Of a stretch of DNA of 25,034 nt, positions 15,535 through 23,170 are shown piece by piece (the first letter of the stretch is position 1; each line of letters opens with the position of its first letter). The translations under genes were made by a program, and so were the position numbers. The notes under the pieces were generated by a model. The model was not told the DNA's origin and did no database searches. It saw only the letters and a program-made list of their open reading frames with translations. Source of the DNA: Bacteroidales bacterium (GTDB lineage: Bacteria > Bacteroidota > Bacteroidia > Bacteroidales > UBA932); the NCBI GenBank assembly GCA_004552965.1, contig SFMU01000029.1, positions 1 to 25,034 of the forward strand, written 5' to 3'.

Positions 15535-17193
15535 CTATCTTCCACCGCCCCCGAAACCGCCGCCGGAAAATCCGCCTCCACCGCCGAAGGAAGTCATGCC
15601 ACCTCCTCCGCTCCACCGTTGCTGGTCACCGGAGCCGCCTGAAGCATATTCCATTGCGGACCTGCTCATCCACCTCGACGAATCGTTGATGGTACTCCAG
15701 ATGATCACAGGAGAGAAGTCTGCTTCCTGGCTGAACTGTTTCCTGGCAAGTTCAAAGTATTCAGGGCAGACCTTCCGGAAATCCTTATAGACCTGGTCCG
15801 CGATTCCGAATAGGGTCGCAAAGACAAGATAGTAGCTCCAGAGTTTCACTTCCACCACTCCCCTGTCAGAGATCAATGTGAAATCCCTCAGGAAGTTGCG
15901 AAGTCCGAAGACCTGGCGTACCTCTGTTGCGTCCATGTTCCAGACGGAAAGCGAATCCGGCACGGAAGTCTGCCAGTCATAAAGTTCCTTGGAATGGGAG
16001 GAAGCCCACCTGCGGAGTTCCTTCTGCTGAAGAACGGCATCCTCACCTGCTGCCTCCTTCAGGAAGGCGAAGAGGCGGTTTTCAAGATCGATGTCATCGG
16101 AAGATGAATCGTCCGCACCCTGATAGTCCTTGTCTATCCTGAAAGCAGGCTTGCCATTGTCCTGCGGAACTATCGTGAACGCTCCCTTGTAGAAAAGTCT
16201 GGTGAGGTAGGCCCCGATCAGGCGTTCCTTCGCGAGGACGGAGGTCTCGAAAGCATTGAATATTCCGCTTGCCTTCTTCAGGTTTCCACCCGCAGGCACA
16301 TCCCTGAACCATTCGACTTTCTTGCTGGAAACCCCACCGAGCAGAGCCTTTTTCTTACGGTTCGTGCGGATCAGGTTCCGTACAGCGAGGACTATCGTCA
16401 CAAGGAAGATCAGGAAGAAAAACAGACCGAAAAGAATAAGGACCCAGTAGTCATCTTCTTCCTCACCGTAGTCGCTTCCCTCCATCGCAGTCTCCCGAAC
16501 GTCATCGAATGACCCGTTTTCAGCCAGAGCCGGAGTGAAGAGCCCTTTGTCGAAACGGACCATTGCAATCAGGCCGATGCGGGATGAAAAAGGTTCTGTA
16601 GACCAGGCCCTGACGGCACCATCCTGAACATGGATCTCTCCATGGAAACCGAAGCCCCAGACCGAAGTGTCGCCGGAGGTGAATCGCCGGTCAGCCTTCC
16701 GGATTGTCAGACTGACGTTCCGGGGAGGCGAAGAATGTCCGCGAGAGACGAACATATGATTGAATCCATCAGCATCCGAATATGCCTTGACCAGCCCGGT
16801 GAGGATATAACTCACCCGATAGCGGTGCATACCGTTGCTGCCCACACCCCAGCATATCTCGCATCCGTCTTTCTTCGGCACAATACCGCAACGCCCGGCC
16901 TTTTCCCGGCGCGAGCGGTCAACATCCCAGGAAAGGCCTTCGCTGACGTACTCGGTTCCGGTCTCGTCACTGACTTTCAGGTCAAGGATTTCCATCCGGC
17001 CAAGATTGCATTCAACAAGATACCATTCGGTGATGTCTCCCCGGACATCGATATCCCAGCACTCGGTGACTGAAGCGGATCCATCTTCCCTCAAAAGCAC
17101 GTCTATACGCAGGGAGTCAACGACGCTCTGCGCAGAAAGACAGGTACCGAGGGACAGCAGAAATGCACAAAGCAACGCCGTCAGCGGTCTCAT
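15535..17193 (-). CDS. DUF2207 domain membrane protein with Gly-rich tail
   Basis: A 552-residue envelope protein of unknown biochemical role. The N-terminal signal peptide (MRPLTALLCAFLLSLGTCLSA) is followed by an extracytoplasmic beta-rich DUF2207 region: RIDVLLREDGSASVTECWDI and several paired aromatic strands. A single membrane segment spans about 249-272, then comes a long cytoplasmic part rich in charged residues, ending in a tail of GGGG/GGGF repeats. That tail is characteristic of DUF2207 and TPM-domain partners of LemA. Its start lies 7 bases after the lemA stop. An earlier in-frame ATG (17250) would overlap lemA by 50 bases and place a polar stretch before the signal peptide, so 17193 is preferred. 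Family assignment is strong; function is open. Confidence 0.88.
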   Translation of the reverse strand: MRPLTALLCAFLLSLGTCLSAQSVVDSLRIDVLLREDGSASVTECWDIDVRGDITEWYLVECNLGRMEILDLKVSDETGTEYVSEGLSWDVDRSRREKAGRCGIVPKKDGCEICWGVGSNGMHRYRVSYILTGLVKAYSDADGFNHMFVSRGHSSPPRNVSLTIRKADRRFTSGDTSVWGFGFHGEIHVQDGAVRAWSTEPFSSRIGLIAMVRFDKGLFTPALAENGSFDDVRETAMEGSDYGEEEDDYWVLILFGLFFFLIFLVTIVLAVRNLIRTNRKKKALLGGVSSKKVEWFRDVPAGGNLKKASGIFNAFETSVLAKERLIGAYLTRLFYKGAFTIVPQDNGKPAFRIDKDYQGADDSSSDDIDLENRLFAFLKEAAGEDAVLQQKELRRWASSHSKELYDWQTSVPDSLSVWNMDATEVRQVFGLRNFLRDFTLISDRGVVEVKLWSYYLVFATLFGIADQVYKDFRKVCPEYFELARKQFSQEADFSPVIIWSTINDSSRWMSRSAMEYASGGSGDQQRWSGGGGMTSFGGGGGFSGGGFGGGGR

Positions 17194-17200
17194 GGCAAGA

Positions 17201-17758
17201 TTACTTGTTGAATATGTCGGAAACTGACGGAGCCTCGGACTTGGAGGCATCTTCAGGAAGAAGCTCCTGAAGGCCGAAATGCAGCATGGAAGCTACGATG
17301 GATGAAGGCCACTGGCGGACCATCATATTCATTTTGGTGACTGAATCATTGAACACCATCCTGCTCAGGCGGACCTTCTCTTCATAGTCCTTGATTCCCG
17401 ACATGGTCTCGCTGAACATCCTGTCGGCCTTCAGGTCCGGATACTGCTCGGCAACTGCATTGAGACGGGAAAGGACCTGGGAGATCGCATTCTCCTGACC
17501 TGCCATCTGTTCAGGTGTGGCATTGGTAATACGGCGCTCGGCTATGACGTCCTTCAGAGTGTCGTGCTCGTGGATGGTGTACTGCTTTGTCATCTCGACG
17601 AGATTGGTGACGGCATCCCACCTGGTCTTGAGCTGGACATTGATCTGGGCAAGAGCGTTCTTTCTCTTTTCGTCGAGGGCGACAAGGGAACGCTGTGTGG
17701 CGAAGAAATAAAGAAAAACAGCGATGGCGATCGCAATGACAATAATCAATCCGGTCAT
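17201..17758 (-). CDS. lemA: LemA family protein
   Basis: A 185-residue membrane protein with one N-terminal hydrophobic helix (about 3-20) followed by an alpha-helical bundle. The signature region runs from NALAQINVQLKTRWDAVTNL through EMTKQYTIHEHDTLKDV, with ISQVLSRLNAVAEQYPDLKA and FNDSVTKMN further on. LemA proteins are widespread with no settled function and usually sit beside a TPM or DUF2207 membrane protein, as here. It begins 19 bases after the phosphopantetheinyl transferase gene, so all three are probably one transcript. The C-terminal part is slightly atypical (GLQELLPEDASKSEAPSVSD), with a short acidic tail. Confidence 0.93.
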   Translation of the reverse strand: MTGLIIVIAIAIAVFLYFFATQRSLVALDEKRKNALAQINVQLKTRWDAVTNLVEMTKQYTIHEHDTLKDVIAERRITNATPEQMAGQENAISQVLSRLNAVAEQYPDLKADRMFSETMSGIKDYEEKVRLSRMVFNDSVTKMNMMVRQWPSSIVASMLHFGLQELLPEDASKSEAPSVSDIFNK

Positions 17759-17777
17759 AATGATTCTGGTTTAGCGC

Positions 17778-18416
17778 TTATCCGACAACCCAGACAAGCA
17801 CATGATTGTCAAAAGTGATATATTCCAGTTCGAATTCCTCTTCGTAACCGTCCCTGTGGATGAAGGTGGCTTCGAGCTCACCCTCTCCCCTCGGCTTGAA
17901 ATGTTCGACTTCTATCTGTTCCGCAAAATCCACGCGGTATGCCGACACTCTCTTGTAGATGGCCTCCTTGGCGCACCAGTAGATTGCCAGCTGCTCATTC
18001 TTCCTGTCGTCGTCAAGATCTTCAATCTCGTCATCGGACAGCGCCTTCTTCTCGACAACGGAAAAGTCCCGGTCAAGACTTTCGATGTCAATGCCGACAT
18101 CCTCGTTGTCATCGAGGATGACCGCAACGTATTTCCCGGTGTGGGTGATGCTTATGTTGGTCACGCTGTTCTCGAGATAAGGCTTCCCGTTGTCGTGGTG
18201 GCTGAGGTAGACCTTCTCGCCGAACAGCTCGCACAGGAGCGCACGGACTGCAAGCCGCTGCTTGCGGAGCGATTCGTTGGCGATGAAGGAAATCTCTTCC
18301 ATCTCGTCAGCCGGAACCGATGCGAGGGCACGCAGTTCTTCTTCTGTTTCAGTTATTTGCCAGACTCCCACAATGGTTCTGGTCTCTTCCAATTCTTTCT
18401 TCAGGTAAAGTGCCAT
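17778..18416 (-). CDS. 4'-phosphopantetheinyl transferase superfamily protein
   Basis: Transfers the phosphopantetheine arm of coenzyme A to a carrier-protein serine, activating acyl or peptidyl carrier proteins. The 212-residue protein has the Sfp-type layout: a substrate-region motif ISITHTGKYVAV, the metal-binding GIDIE (Asp110, Glu112) and the WCAKEAIYK motif (147-155, with Lys150 and Glu151). The length fits a pseudo-dimeric Sfp type rather than the short AcpS. The start at 18416 (MALYLKKEL) is preferred because the protein then begins like other Bacteroidota members. An in-frame ATG at 18491 would add 25 residues with no family similarity I recognise. No polyketide or peptide synthetase gene is near, so the carrier may be the fatty-acid ACP. 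It heads the operon with lemA and the DUF2207 gene. Confidence 0.87.
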   Translation of the reverse strand: MALYLKKELEETRTIVGVWQITETEEELRALASVPADEMEEISFIANESLRKQRLAVRALLCELFGEKVYLSHHDNGKPYLENSVTNISITHTGKYVAVILDDNEDVGIDIESLDRDFSVVEKKALSDDEIEDLDDDRKNEQLAIYWCAKEAIYKRVSAYRVDFAEQIEVEHFKPRGEGELEATFIHRDGYEEEFELEYITFDNHVLVWVVG

Positions 18417-18594
18417 ACAGTCTTCAATTGAGTCCGAAACGCAAAAAACCTCGCCGGACATCGTCCGACAAGTTTCTTCCGGAATATTCATAAAGTGACA
18501 ACAACGGATCGTCCGATCGGGAATCCGTCAATGAATTGTTATCTGTCTTTACAGAACTGGGAGGTTCCATTTGCGTTGTTGAACTTGATTGACG

Positions 18595-18602
18595 CAAATA
18601 TA
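18595..18602 (-). promoter_or_regulatory. Candidate -7 element for the phosphopantetheinyl transferase operon
   Basis: The minus strand reads TATATTTG, an exact TAnnTTTG match. The -33 region 20 bases upstream is poor (TTTC-like). Transcription would start near 18588, giving a leader of about 170 bases to the preferred start at 18416, or about 97 bases to the alternative start at 18491. No small gene or clear structure is seen in that leader. Confidence 0.4.
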
Positions 18603-18642
18603 ATGATTTTTTTGAAATGGAAAGATAATCCGTGGAAATTGT

Positions 18643-18650
18643 TATCTTTG
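18643..18650 (+). promoter_or_regulatory. -7 element of malate dehydrogenase
   Basis: TATCTTTG followed by C is an exact TAnnTTTG match, 35 bases before the ATG at 18686. Predicted start is near 18657. No good TTG lies 19-21 bases upstream. The in-frame ATG at 18632 lies before this element, which supports the 18686 start. Confidence 0.6.
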
Positions 18651-18685
18651 CAAAACAAAATGGACATTCATCAAACATTAGAAAA

Positions 18686-19678
18686 ATGGGATACTTAACT
18701 AACGAGAAATTGACCATAGTAGGAGCCGGTGGAGCTATCGGTTCCAACATGGTTCAGACCGCTCTCATGCTCGGTCTCACTCCCAACATCTGTCTTTACG
18801 ACATTTTCGAGCCGGGAGTTCACGGTGTAGCTGAGGAAATGTGCCACTGCGCATTCGAAGGTGCCAACATTACCTGGACAACCGATCCTGAGGTTGCCTT
18901 CACCGGAGCAAAGTACATCATCTCTTCCGGCGGCGCACCACGTAAGGAAGGCATGACCCGCGAGGACCTTCTCAAGGGCAATTGCAAGATTGCAGCTGAA
19001 TTCGGTGATTTCATCAAGAAGTATTGCCCTGACGTAAAGCATGTCGTTGTCATATTCAACCCTGCAGATGTCACCGCTCTCACCGCTCTCATCCACTCCG
19101 GACTGAAGCCTGAGTGCCTGACTTCCCTTGCAGCCCTCGACTCCACCCGTCTCCAGGAGGCTATCGCCAAGGAGTGCGGCGTCGCACAGAGCGAGGTTCA
19201 GAATGCACGCACCTATGGCGGACACGGTGAGCAGATGGCAGTTTTCGCTTCGAAGATCACCGTTGCCGGAAAGCCGCTTTCAGAGTACAACATCTCCGCA
19301 GAGAAATGGGAAGAGATCAAGCACACCACCATCCAGGGCGGTTCAGCAATCATCAAACTCCGTGGCCGCAGCTCATTCCAGAGCCCTGCATACCAGGCTG
19401 TCAAGATGATCGAAGCTGCCATGGGCGGTAAGGAATTCACTTGGCCTGCAGGTACTTATGTCAACTGCGACAAGTGCGGTTTCAAGAACGTGATGATGGC
19501 AATGCCTACCACAATCGACGCAACCGGCGTTCATTTCTCCGCACCGGAAGGAACTGAGGAAGAGATGGCAAATCTCCAGAAGTCCTACGAGCATCTGTGC
19601 AAGATGCGCGACGAGATCATCTCCCTCGGCATCATTCCGCCGGTAGAGGACTGGAAGTCAGAGAATCCGAATCTCTAG
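18686..19678 (+). CDS. mdh: Malate dehydrogenase (NAD-dependent)
   Basis: Interconverts malate and oxaloacetate with NAD; in Bacteroidales it feeds the reductive branch to fumarate and succinate. The 330-residue protein shows the Rossmann motif VGAGGAIGS (12-20), the substrate-loop motif APRKEGMTREDLL (84-96) with Arg86 and Arg92, VVIFNPADV (121-129) with the substrate-binding Asn, STRL with Arg155, and the catalytic His180 in YGGHGEQ. The two loop arginines favour malate dehydrogenase over lactate dehydrogenase. It is a single-gene unit, with its own promoter and a strong hairpin right after the stop. It is divergent from the phosphopantetheinyl transferase operon. Confidence 0.93.
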   Translation: MGYLTNEKLTIVGAGGAIGSNMVQTALMLGLTPNICLYDIFEPGVHGVAEEMCHCAFEGANITWTTDPEVAFTGAKYIISSGGAPRKEGMTREDLLKGNCKIAAEFGDFIKKYCPDVKHVVVIFNPADVTALTALIHSGLKPECLTSLAALDSTRLQEAIAKECGVAQSEVQNARTYGGHGEQMAVFASKITVAGKPLSEYNISAEKWEEIKHTTIQGGSAIIKLRGRSSFQSPAYQAVKMIEAAMGGKEFTWPAGTYVNCDKCGFKNVMMAMPTTIDATGVHFSAPEGTEEEMANLQKSYEHLCKMRDEIISLGIIPPVEDWKSENPNL

Positions 19679-19700
19679 GATTACCCATCCGAAATTCACA

Positions 19701-19735
19701 GGAGGCTGGCCCAAGGGTCAGCCTCCGCCGTTTAT
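19701..19735 (+). terminator. Terminator of malate dehydrogenase
   Basis: Twenty-two bases after the mdh stop, GGAGGCTG (19701-19708) pairs with CAGCCTCC (19719-19726), with a further CCC/GGG pairing inside. A short T-rich stretch (GTTTATTG) follows. The direction fits mdh. Confidence 0.7.
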
Positions 19736-19770
19736 TGCCCGGCCGGCTTTCGGTTTTTGACTATTTGTAC

Positions 19771-19778
19771 TATTTTTG
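19771..19778 (+). promoter_or_regulatory. -7 element of the TPR-EnvC-tsaE operon
   Basis: TATTTTTG followed by C matches TAnnTTTG. The -33 region about 20 bases upstream is TTT/TTTC rather than TTG. Transcription would start near 19785, leaving a leader of about 60 bases before the ATG at 19847. Confidence 0.5.
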
Positions 19779-19846
19779 CAAAAGAAGCAACTGCAAAATG
19801 AATCACACGGATTTCCGAAGGACATCCGGCAAGATGCAGAATAAAA

Positions 19847-21520
19847 ATGAATATCCGGAAAACACTTTACATAACAATCGCAGCGGTTCTCCTCGTGTCC
19901 GGGACCCTCGATGCCCAGAACAGGAACAGGAAGACCGTCACCGTTACTCCCGAGCAGATACTGATGGATGCTGTCACCCTGATCGACGATGGAGACTGGC
20001 AGAAAGCAGGGAGCATGCTCACCTATCTCACAGAGAACCAACCTGATAACGATGCAGCCTGGTACTACCTGGGCACCTGCTGTCTGTACGCCGGTGACTT
20101 CAGCGGAGCGCAAAAGGCCTTGAGGAAGGCGGCTTCCATCGATCCGAAGAATTACTGGTACAAGGACAGGCTTGCCACGGCATATTCGATGTCTGGCGAG
20201 ACGGACATGACAGTCGCGACCTATGAGGCCATGCTGGAGGAATTCCCAGACAAGGATGACATCCGCTACTCCCTCGTCAACATCTACATCCAGCTCAAAG
20301 AATATGACAAGGCGCTGAAGGTGATGGAGGACCTTGAGAAGATGTACGGCAAGAACGAAAACATCACGGCCACCCGCTACGACATCCTTCTCCGTCAGGG
20401 AAAGACAGATGCGGCGCTCAGGACACTGATGGACTTCAATTCCGAATTCTCGTCACCGAGAATCCTCAGCATGATCGGTGACCATGAGAATGCCGAAGGC
20501 AGGGACAGCCTCGCGCTTTCCCGCTACCTCGAGGCTCTGGAACTTCAGAGCAACTATGCCCCGGCTCTTCTCGGCAAGGCCGACATTCTCTACAGCAGAA
20601 GGGACATCAGCGGATTCTTCAGCTGCCTGGACAAATTCGTCTCTGACGAGGAAACCCTCCCGAGCGTCAAAGCCCAGTACCTGAATATGCTGATTACCCG
20701 CAACGGCACCCTCTTCCTGAACAACCATAAGGAAAAGCTCGAAGCCCTTTATGAAACTCTGGTCTCGATGGCTCCCACAGACAGCACCATCCTCAATGCC
20801 GGAGCAGTCTTCCATTACTCGACGGGCAGGACAGACAAGGCAAAGGACCTCCTTCACAGGAACCTGAAAGCCCATCCCGAGAGTTTCGATGCGAATATCA
20901 TGTATATCCAGATACTGGGCTCCCTCGATGACTGGGAAGGGATTTCCAGTGTCTGCGACAGCGCAATCACCAGATTCCCTGAAAAGACAGACTTCCTGGA
21001 ATACCAGAACATCGCAGCCTATCATCTCGGGGATTATGAGAGAATCATCGACAACAGCTGGAAGATCATCTCGATGTCTCCCGGAGACACTGCCAAGATA
21101 GTATCCGCCCTGTCAAGCATCGGGGACACTTCCTACTCCATGGGAGATGAAAAGACTGCCTTCAAGTGCTACGACAAGGCCCTCAGACTCAATCCGGACT
21201 ATGCCCCGGTGCTGAACAACTATGCCTGGTATCTTGCCCTGAAGGGCAAGAAGCTCAAGAAGGCCTGCGCAATGAGCAAGAAGACAGTCGACAAGGAGCC
21301 GGACAACCCTACCTATCTTGACACTTACGGCTGGATTCTCCACCTGCTGGGCGAAGACAAGGAGGCAAAGTCACTTTTCAAGCATGCAATGCTCTACGGC
21401 GGCAAGGACAGCTATACCATACTCAAGCATTACAGCCTTGTCCTCGAGGCTCTGGGGGAGAAGGAACTTGCAGAACTTTACGGGAGCATGGCTGAGAAGA
21501 TAAAGGGCGAAGAAGACTGA
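19847..21520 (+). CDS. Exported TPR-repeat protein
   Basis: A 557-residue protein with a cleavable signal peptide (MNIRKTLYITIAAVLLVSGT, cut near LDAQ) followed by tetratricopeptide repeats along most of its length. Examples are AAWYYLGTCCLYAGDFSGAQ near 65-85, IRYSLVNIYIQLKEYDKAL near 140-160 and APVLNNYAWYLALKGKKLKKA near 450-470. TPR arrays are protein-binding scaffolds; no catalytic motif is visible. It starts an operon 8 bases ahead of an EnvC-like gene. In other Bacteroidota I recall a DUF4292 lipoprotein gene often sitting between a TPR gene and an EnvC gene; here it is absent. A role in envelope or septal peptidoglycan work is inferred from the neighbour only. Confidence 0.85.
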   Translation: MNIRKTLYITIAAVLLVSGTLDAQNRNRKTVTVTPEQILMDAVTLIDDGDWQKAGSMLTYLTENQPDNDAAWYYLGTCCLYAGDFSGAQKALRKAASIDPKNYWYKDRLATAYSMSGETDMTVATYEAMLEEFPDKDDIRYSLVNIYIQLKEYDKALKVMEDLEKMYGKNENITATRYDILLRQGKTDAALRTLMDFNSEFSSPRILSMIGDHENAEGRDSLALSRYLEALELQSNYAPALLGKADILYSRRDISGFFSCLDKFVSDEETLPSVKAQYLNMLITRNGTLFLNNHKEKLEALYETLVSMAPTDSTILNAGAVFHYSTGRTDKAKDLLHRNLKAHPESFDANIMYIQILGSLDDWEGISSVCDSAITRFPEKTDFLEYQNIAAYHLGDYERIIDNSWKIISMSPGDTAKIVSALSSIGDTSYSMGDEKTAFKCYDKALRLNPDYAPVLNNYAWYLALKGKKLKKACAMSKKTVDKEPDNPTYLDTYGWILHLLGEDKEAKSLFKHAMLYGGKDSYTILKHYSLVLEALGEKELAELYGSMAEKIKGEED

Positions 21521-21528
21521 CAGGCAAG

Positions 21529-22731
21529 ATGAGAGCGCGCTCCGGATCATATCTGCTTACGATTCTGGTCATCATCATGGCCGGAATGCTCTGTCCTGTC
21601 CCGGCATATTCACAGAACACGAAAGCGCAGGAGGCACGAAAAGCCAGGCTCCAGAAAGAGATTGAAATAATAGACAGCCAATTGAGGACGAACGCTTCCA
21701 AGAGTTCCAGCGCCCTGAACAGGCTGGCCCTGGTCAGGAAAAAGATGGATGCAAGAAAGGAGCTTCTCGAGGAGAGTGACAGGCAGATTGCCGGATTCAC
21801 CAAAGCGATAGGGGCCATGGAAAAGGAGATAAAGGCCGCACAGCAGAGGCTGGACACCTTGTCCGAGTATTACACCAGGCTTGTCCGAAGTGCCTACAAA
21901 AACCGCAACACCAAGGTCTGGTACATGTACATTCTGGCGAGTGACAATCTCGGACAGGCTTTCAGAAGATACGGCTACCTGAGGGACCTTTCGGCTCAGA
22001 TGAAGGTGCAGGCAGAAAAGATTATCGAAGCGAAAGCCGCCCTGGAAAGCGAGAAGGCCAGTCTCCAGGAGCTGAAGAAGGAGGCGGAGGCTGTCCGGAA
22101 GGAACGAGCGGAGGAGGTCGCCAGGCTCCAGGCAGAAGAGACAGATTCAAGGAATCTGGTCAACCAGCTTGAAAGGAACAGGAAGAAATATCAAGGCGAG
22201 CTGGACAGGAAACGCAGGGAAGTGGATGCCCTCAACCGAGAAATCGAAAGGATCATCCGCAACGCAATGGGCGGCAGCAAGAGCGGCAAGGCCTCCGGCA
22301 GCAAAGAAATCGACATCAAGCTGGCAAACGAGTTCAAGGCCAACAAGGGGAAACTTCCATGGCCGGTCGAGGGGCCTGTAGTGGACCGGTTCGGACAGAA
22401 CTACCATCCGGTCTACACGAAGATCAAACTTCACTTCAACAATGGCATCAACATCGCCGTGTCTCCTGGCACCGGCGTCAAAGCCGTCTTCGACGGTGTT
22501 GTCAAGCAGATTGTAGTGATGCCGGGCTACAACAAATGCGTTCTCATCCAGCACGGGGACTACTTCTCATTCTACTGCAAGTTGGGTTCGGTATCCGTCA
22601 AGGCTGGGGACAAGGTAAAGACAGGACAGGAGATCGGGACTGTGGACACGATGAACGGAGAAACACAGCTGCATTTCCAGATCTGGTCAGGACGTACTCC
22701 ACAGAACCCGGAAATCTGGCTGAGACCATAA
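21529..22731 (+). CDS. EnvC-like murein hydrolase activator (degenerate LytM)
   Basis: Periplasmic protein of 400 residues with a signal peptide ending near PVPAYSQ. A long coiled coil rich in Lys, Glu and Arg (about 35-250) is followed by a C-terminal LytM/M23 domain (about 280-400). The zinc ligands of active M23 enzymes are lost: HxGxD reads Asn304-Asn-Gly-Ile-Asn308, the HxH motif reads Gln380-Leu-His382, and the YxHL position is Lys351 (YCKL). This is the state of EnvC and NlpD, which activate amidases instead of cutting peptidoglycan. It should therefore recruit or activate an N-acetylmuramoyl-L-alanine amidase at division. No amidase gene is in the window. It lies 8 bases after the TPR gene and 6 before tsaE. 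Confidence 0.9.
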   Translation: MRARSGSYLLTILVIIMAGMLCPVPAYSQNTKAQEARKARLQKEIEIIDSQLRTNASKSSSALNRLALVRKKMDARKELLEESDRQIAGFTKAIGAMEKEIKAAQQRLDTLSEYYTRLVRSAYKNRNTKVWYMYILASDNLGQAFRRYGYLRDLSAQMKVQAEKIIEAKAALESEKASLQELKKEAEAVRKERAEEVARLQAEETDSRNLVNQLERNRKKYQGELDRKRREVDALNREIERIIRNAMGGSKSGKASGSKEIDIKLANEFKANKGKLPWPVEGPVVDRFGQNYHPVYTKIKLHFNNGINIAVSPGTGVKAVFDGVVKQIVVMPGYNKCVLIQHGDYFSFYCKLGSVSVKAGDKVKTGQEIGTVDTMNGETQLHFQIWSGRTPQNPEIWLRP

Positions 22732-22737
22732 CTCAAA

Positions 22738-23163
22738 ATGAGACACGAGATCATAATAAGAAGCCTGCAGGAAATCGATTCCGCAGCCAAAGAGTTCCTT
22801 GAGGAAATCCGGGGGCACAAACTCATCGCATTCCATGCACCGATGGGTGCCGGAAAGACAACCTTCACCACTGCCATCTGCCGCTGCCTCGGGGTTGAAG
22901 AAGACGCAGTCAGTTCTCCAACCTTCGCAATCGTCAACGAGTACAGGACAGGCACCGGGGAGCCGATGTACCACTTCGATTTCTACCGGATCGAAAAGAT
23001 TTCCGAAGCCCTCGACATCGGTTTCTACGACTACATCGACAGCGGATTCCTCTGCATCATGGAATGGGCGGAGAACATTGCCGACATTCTCCCTGAAGAA
23101 ACCCTGACTGTCACCATCAGCGTCGCTCCCGACGAGTCCAGAACCATCTCCTGGGAAGACTGA
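22738..23163 (+). CDS. tsaE: tRNA threonylcarbamoyladenosine biosynthesis ATPase TsaE
   Basis: ATPase that supports the TsaBD complex in making the t6A base at position 37 of ANN-decoding tRNAs. The 141-residue protein has the Walker A motif HAPMGAGKTTF (33-43), SSPTFAIVNEY (about 59-69), the family signature YHFDFYRI and the C-terminal MEWAENI. Length is normal. It starts 6 bases after the EnvC-like gene, so it is probably cotranscribed with cell-envelope genes. It converges on yifB with a 7-base gap. Confidence 0.96.
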   Translation: MRHEIIIRSLQEIDSAAKEFLEEIRGHKLIAFHAPMGAGKTTFTTAICRCLGVEEDAVSSPTFAIVNEYRTGTGEPMYHFDFYRIEKISEALDIGFYDYIDSGFLCIMEWAENIADILPEETLTVTISVAPDESRTISWED

Positions 23164-23170
23164 ACCCTCA

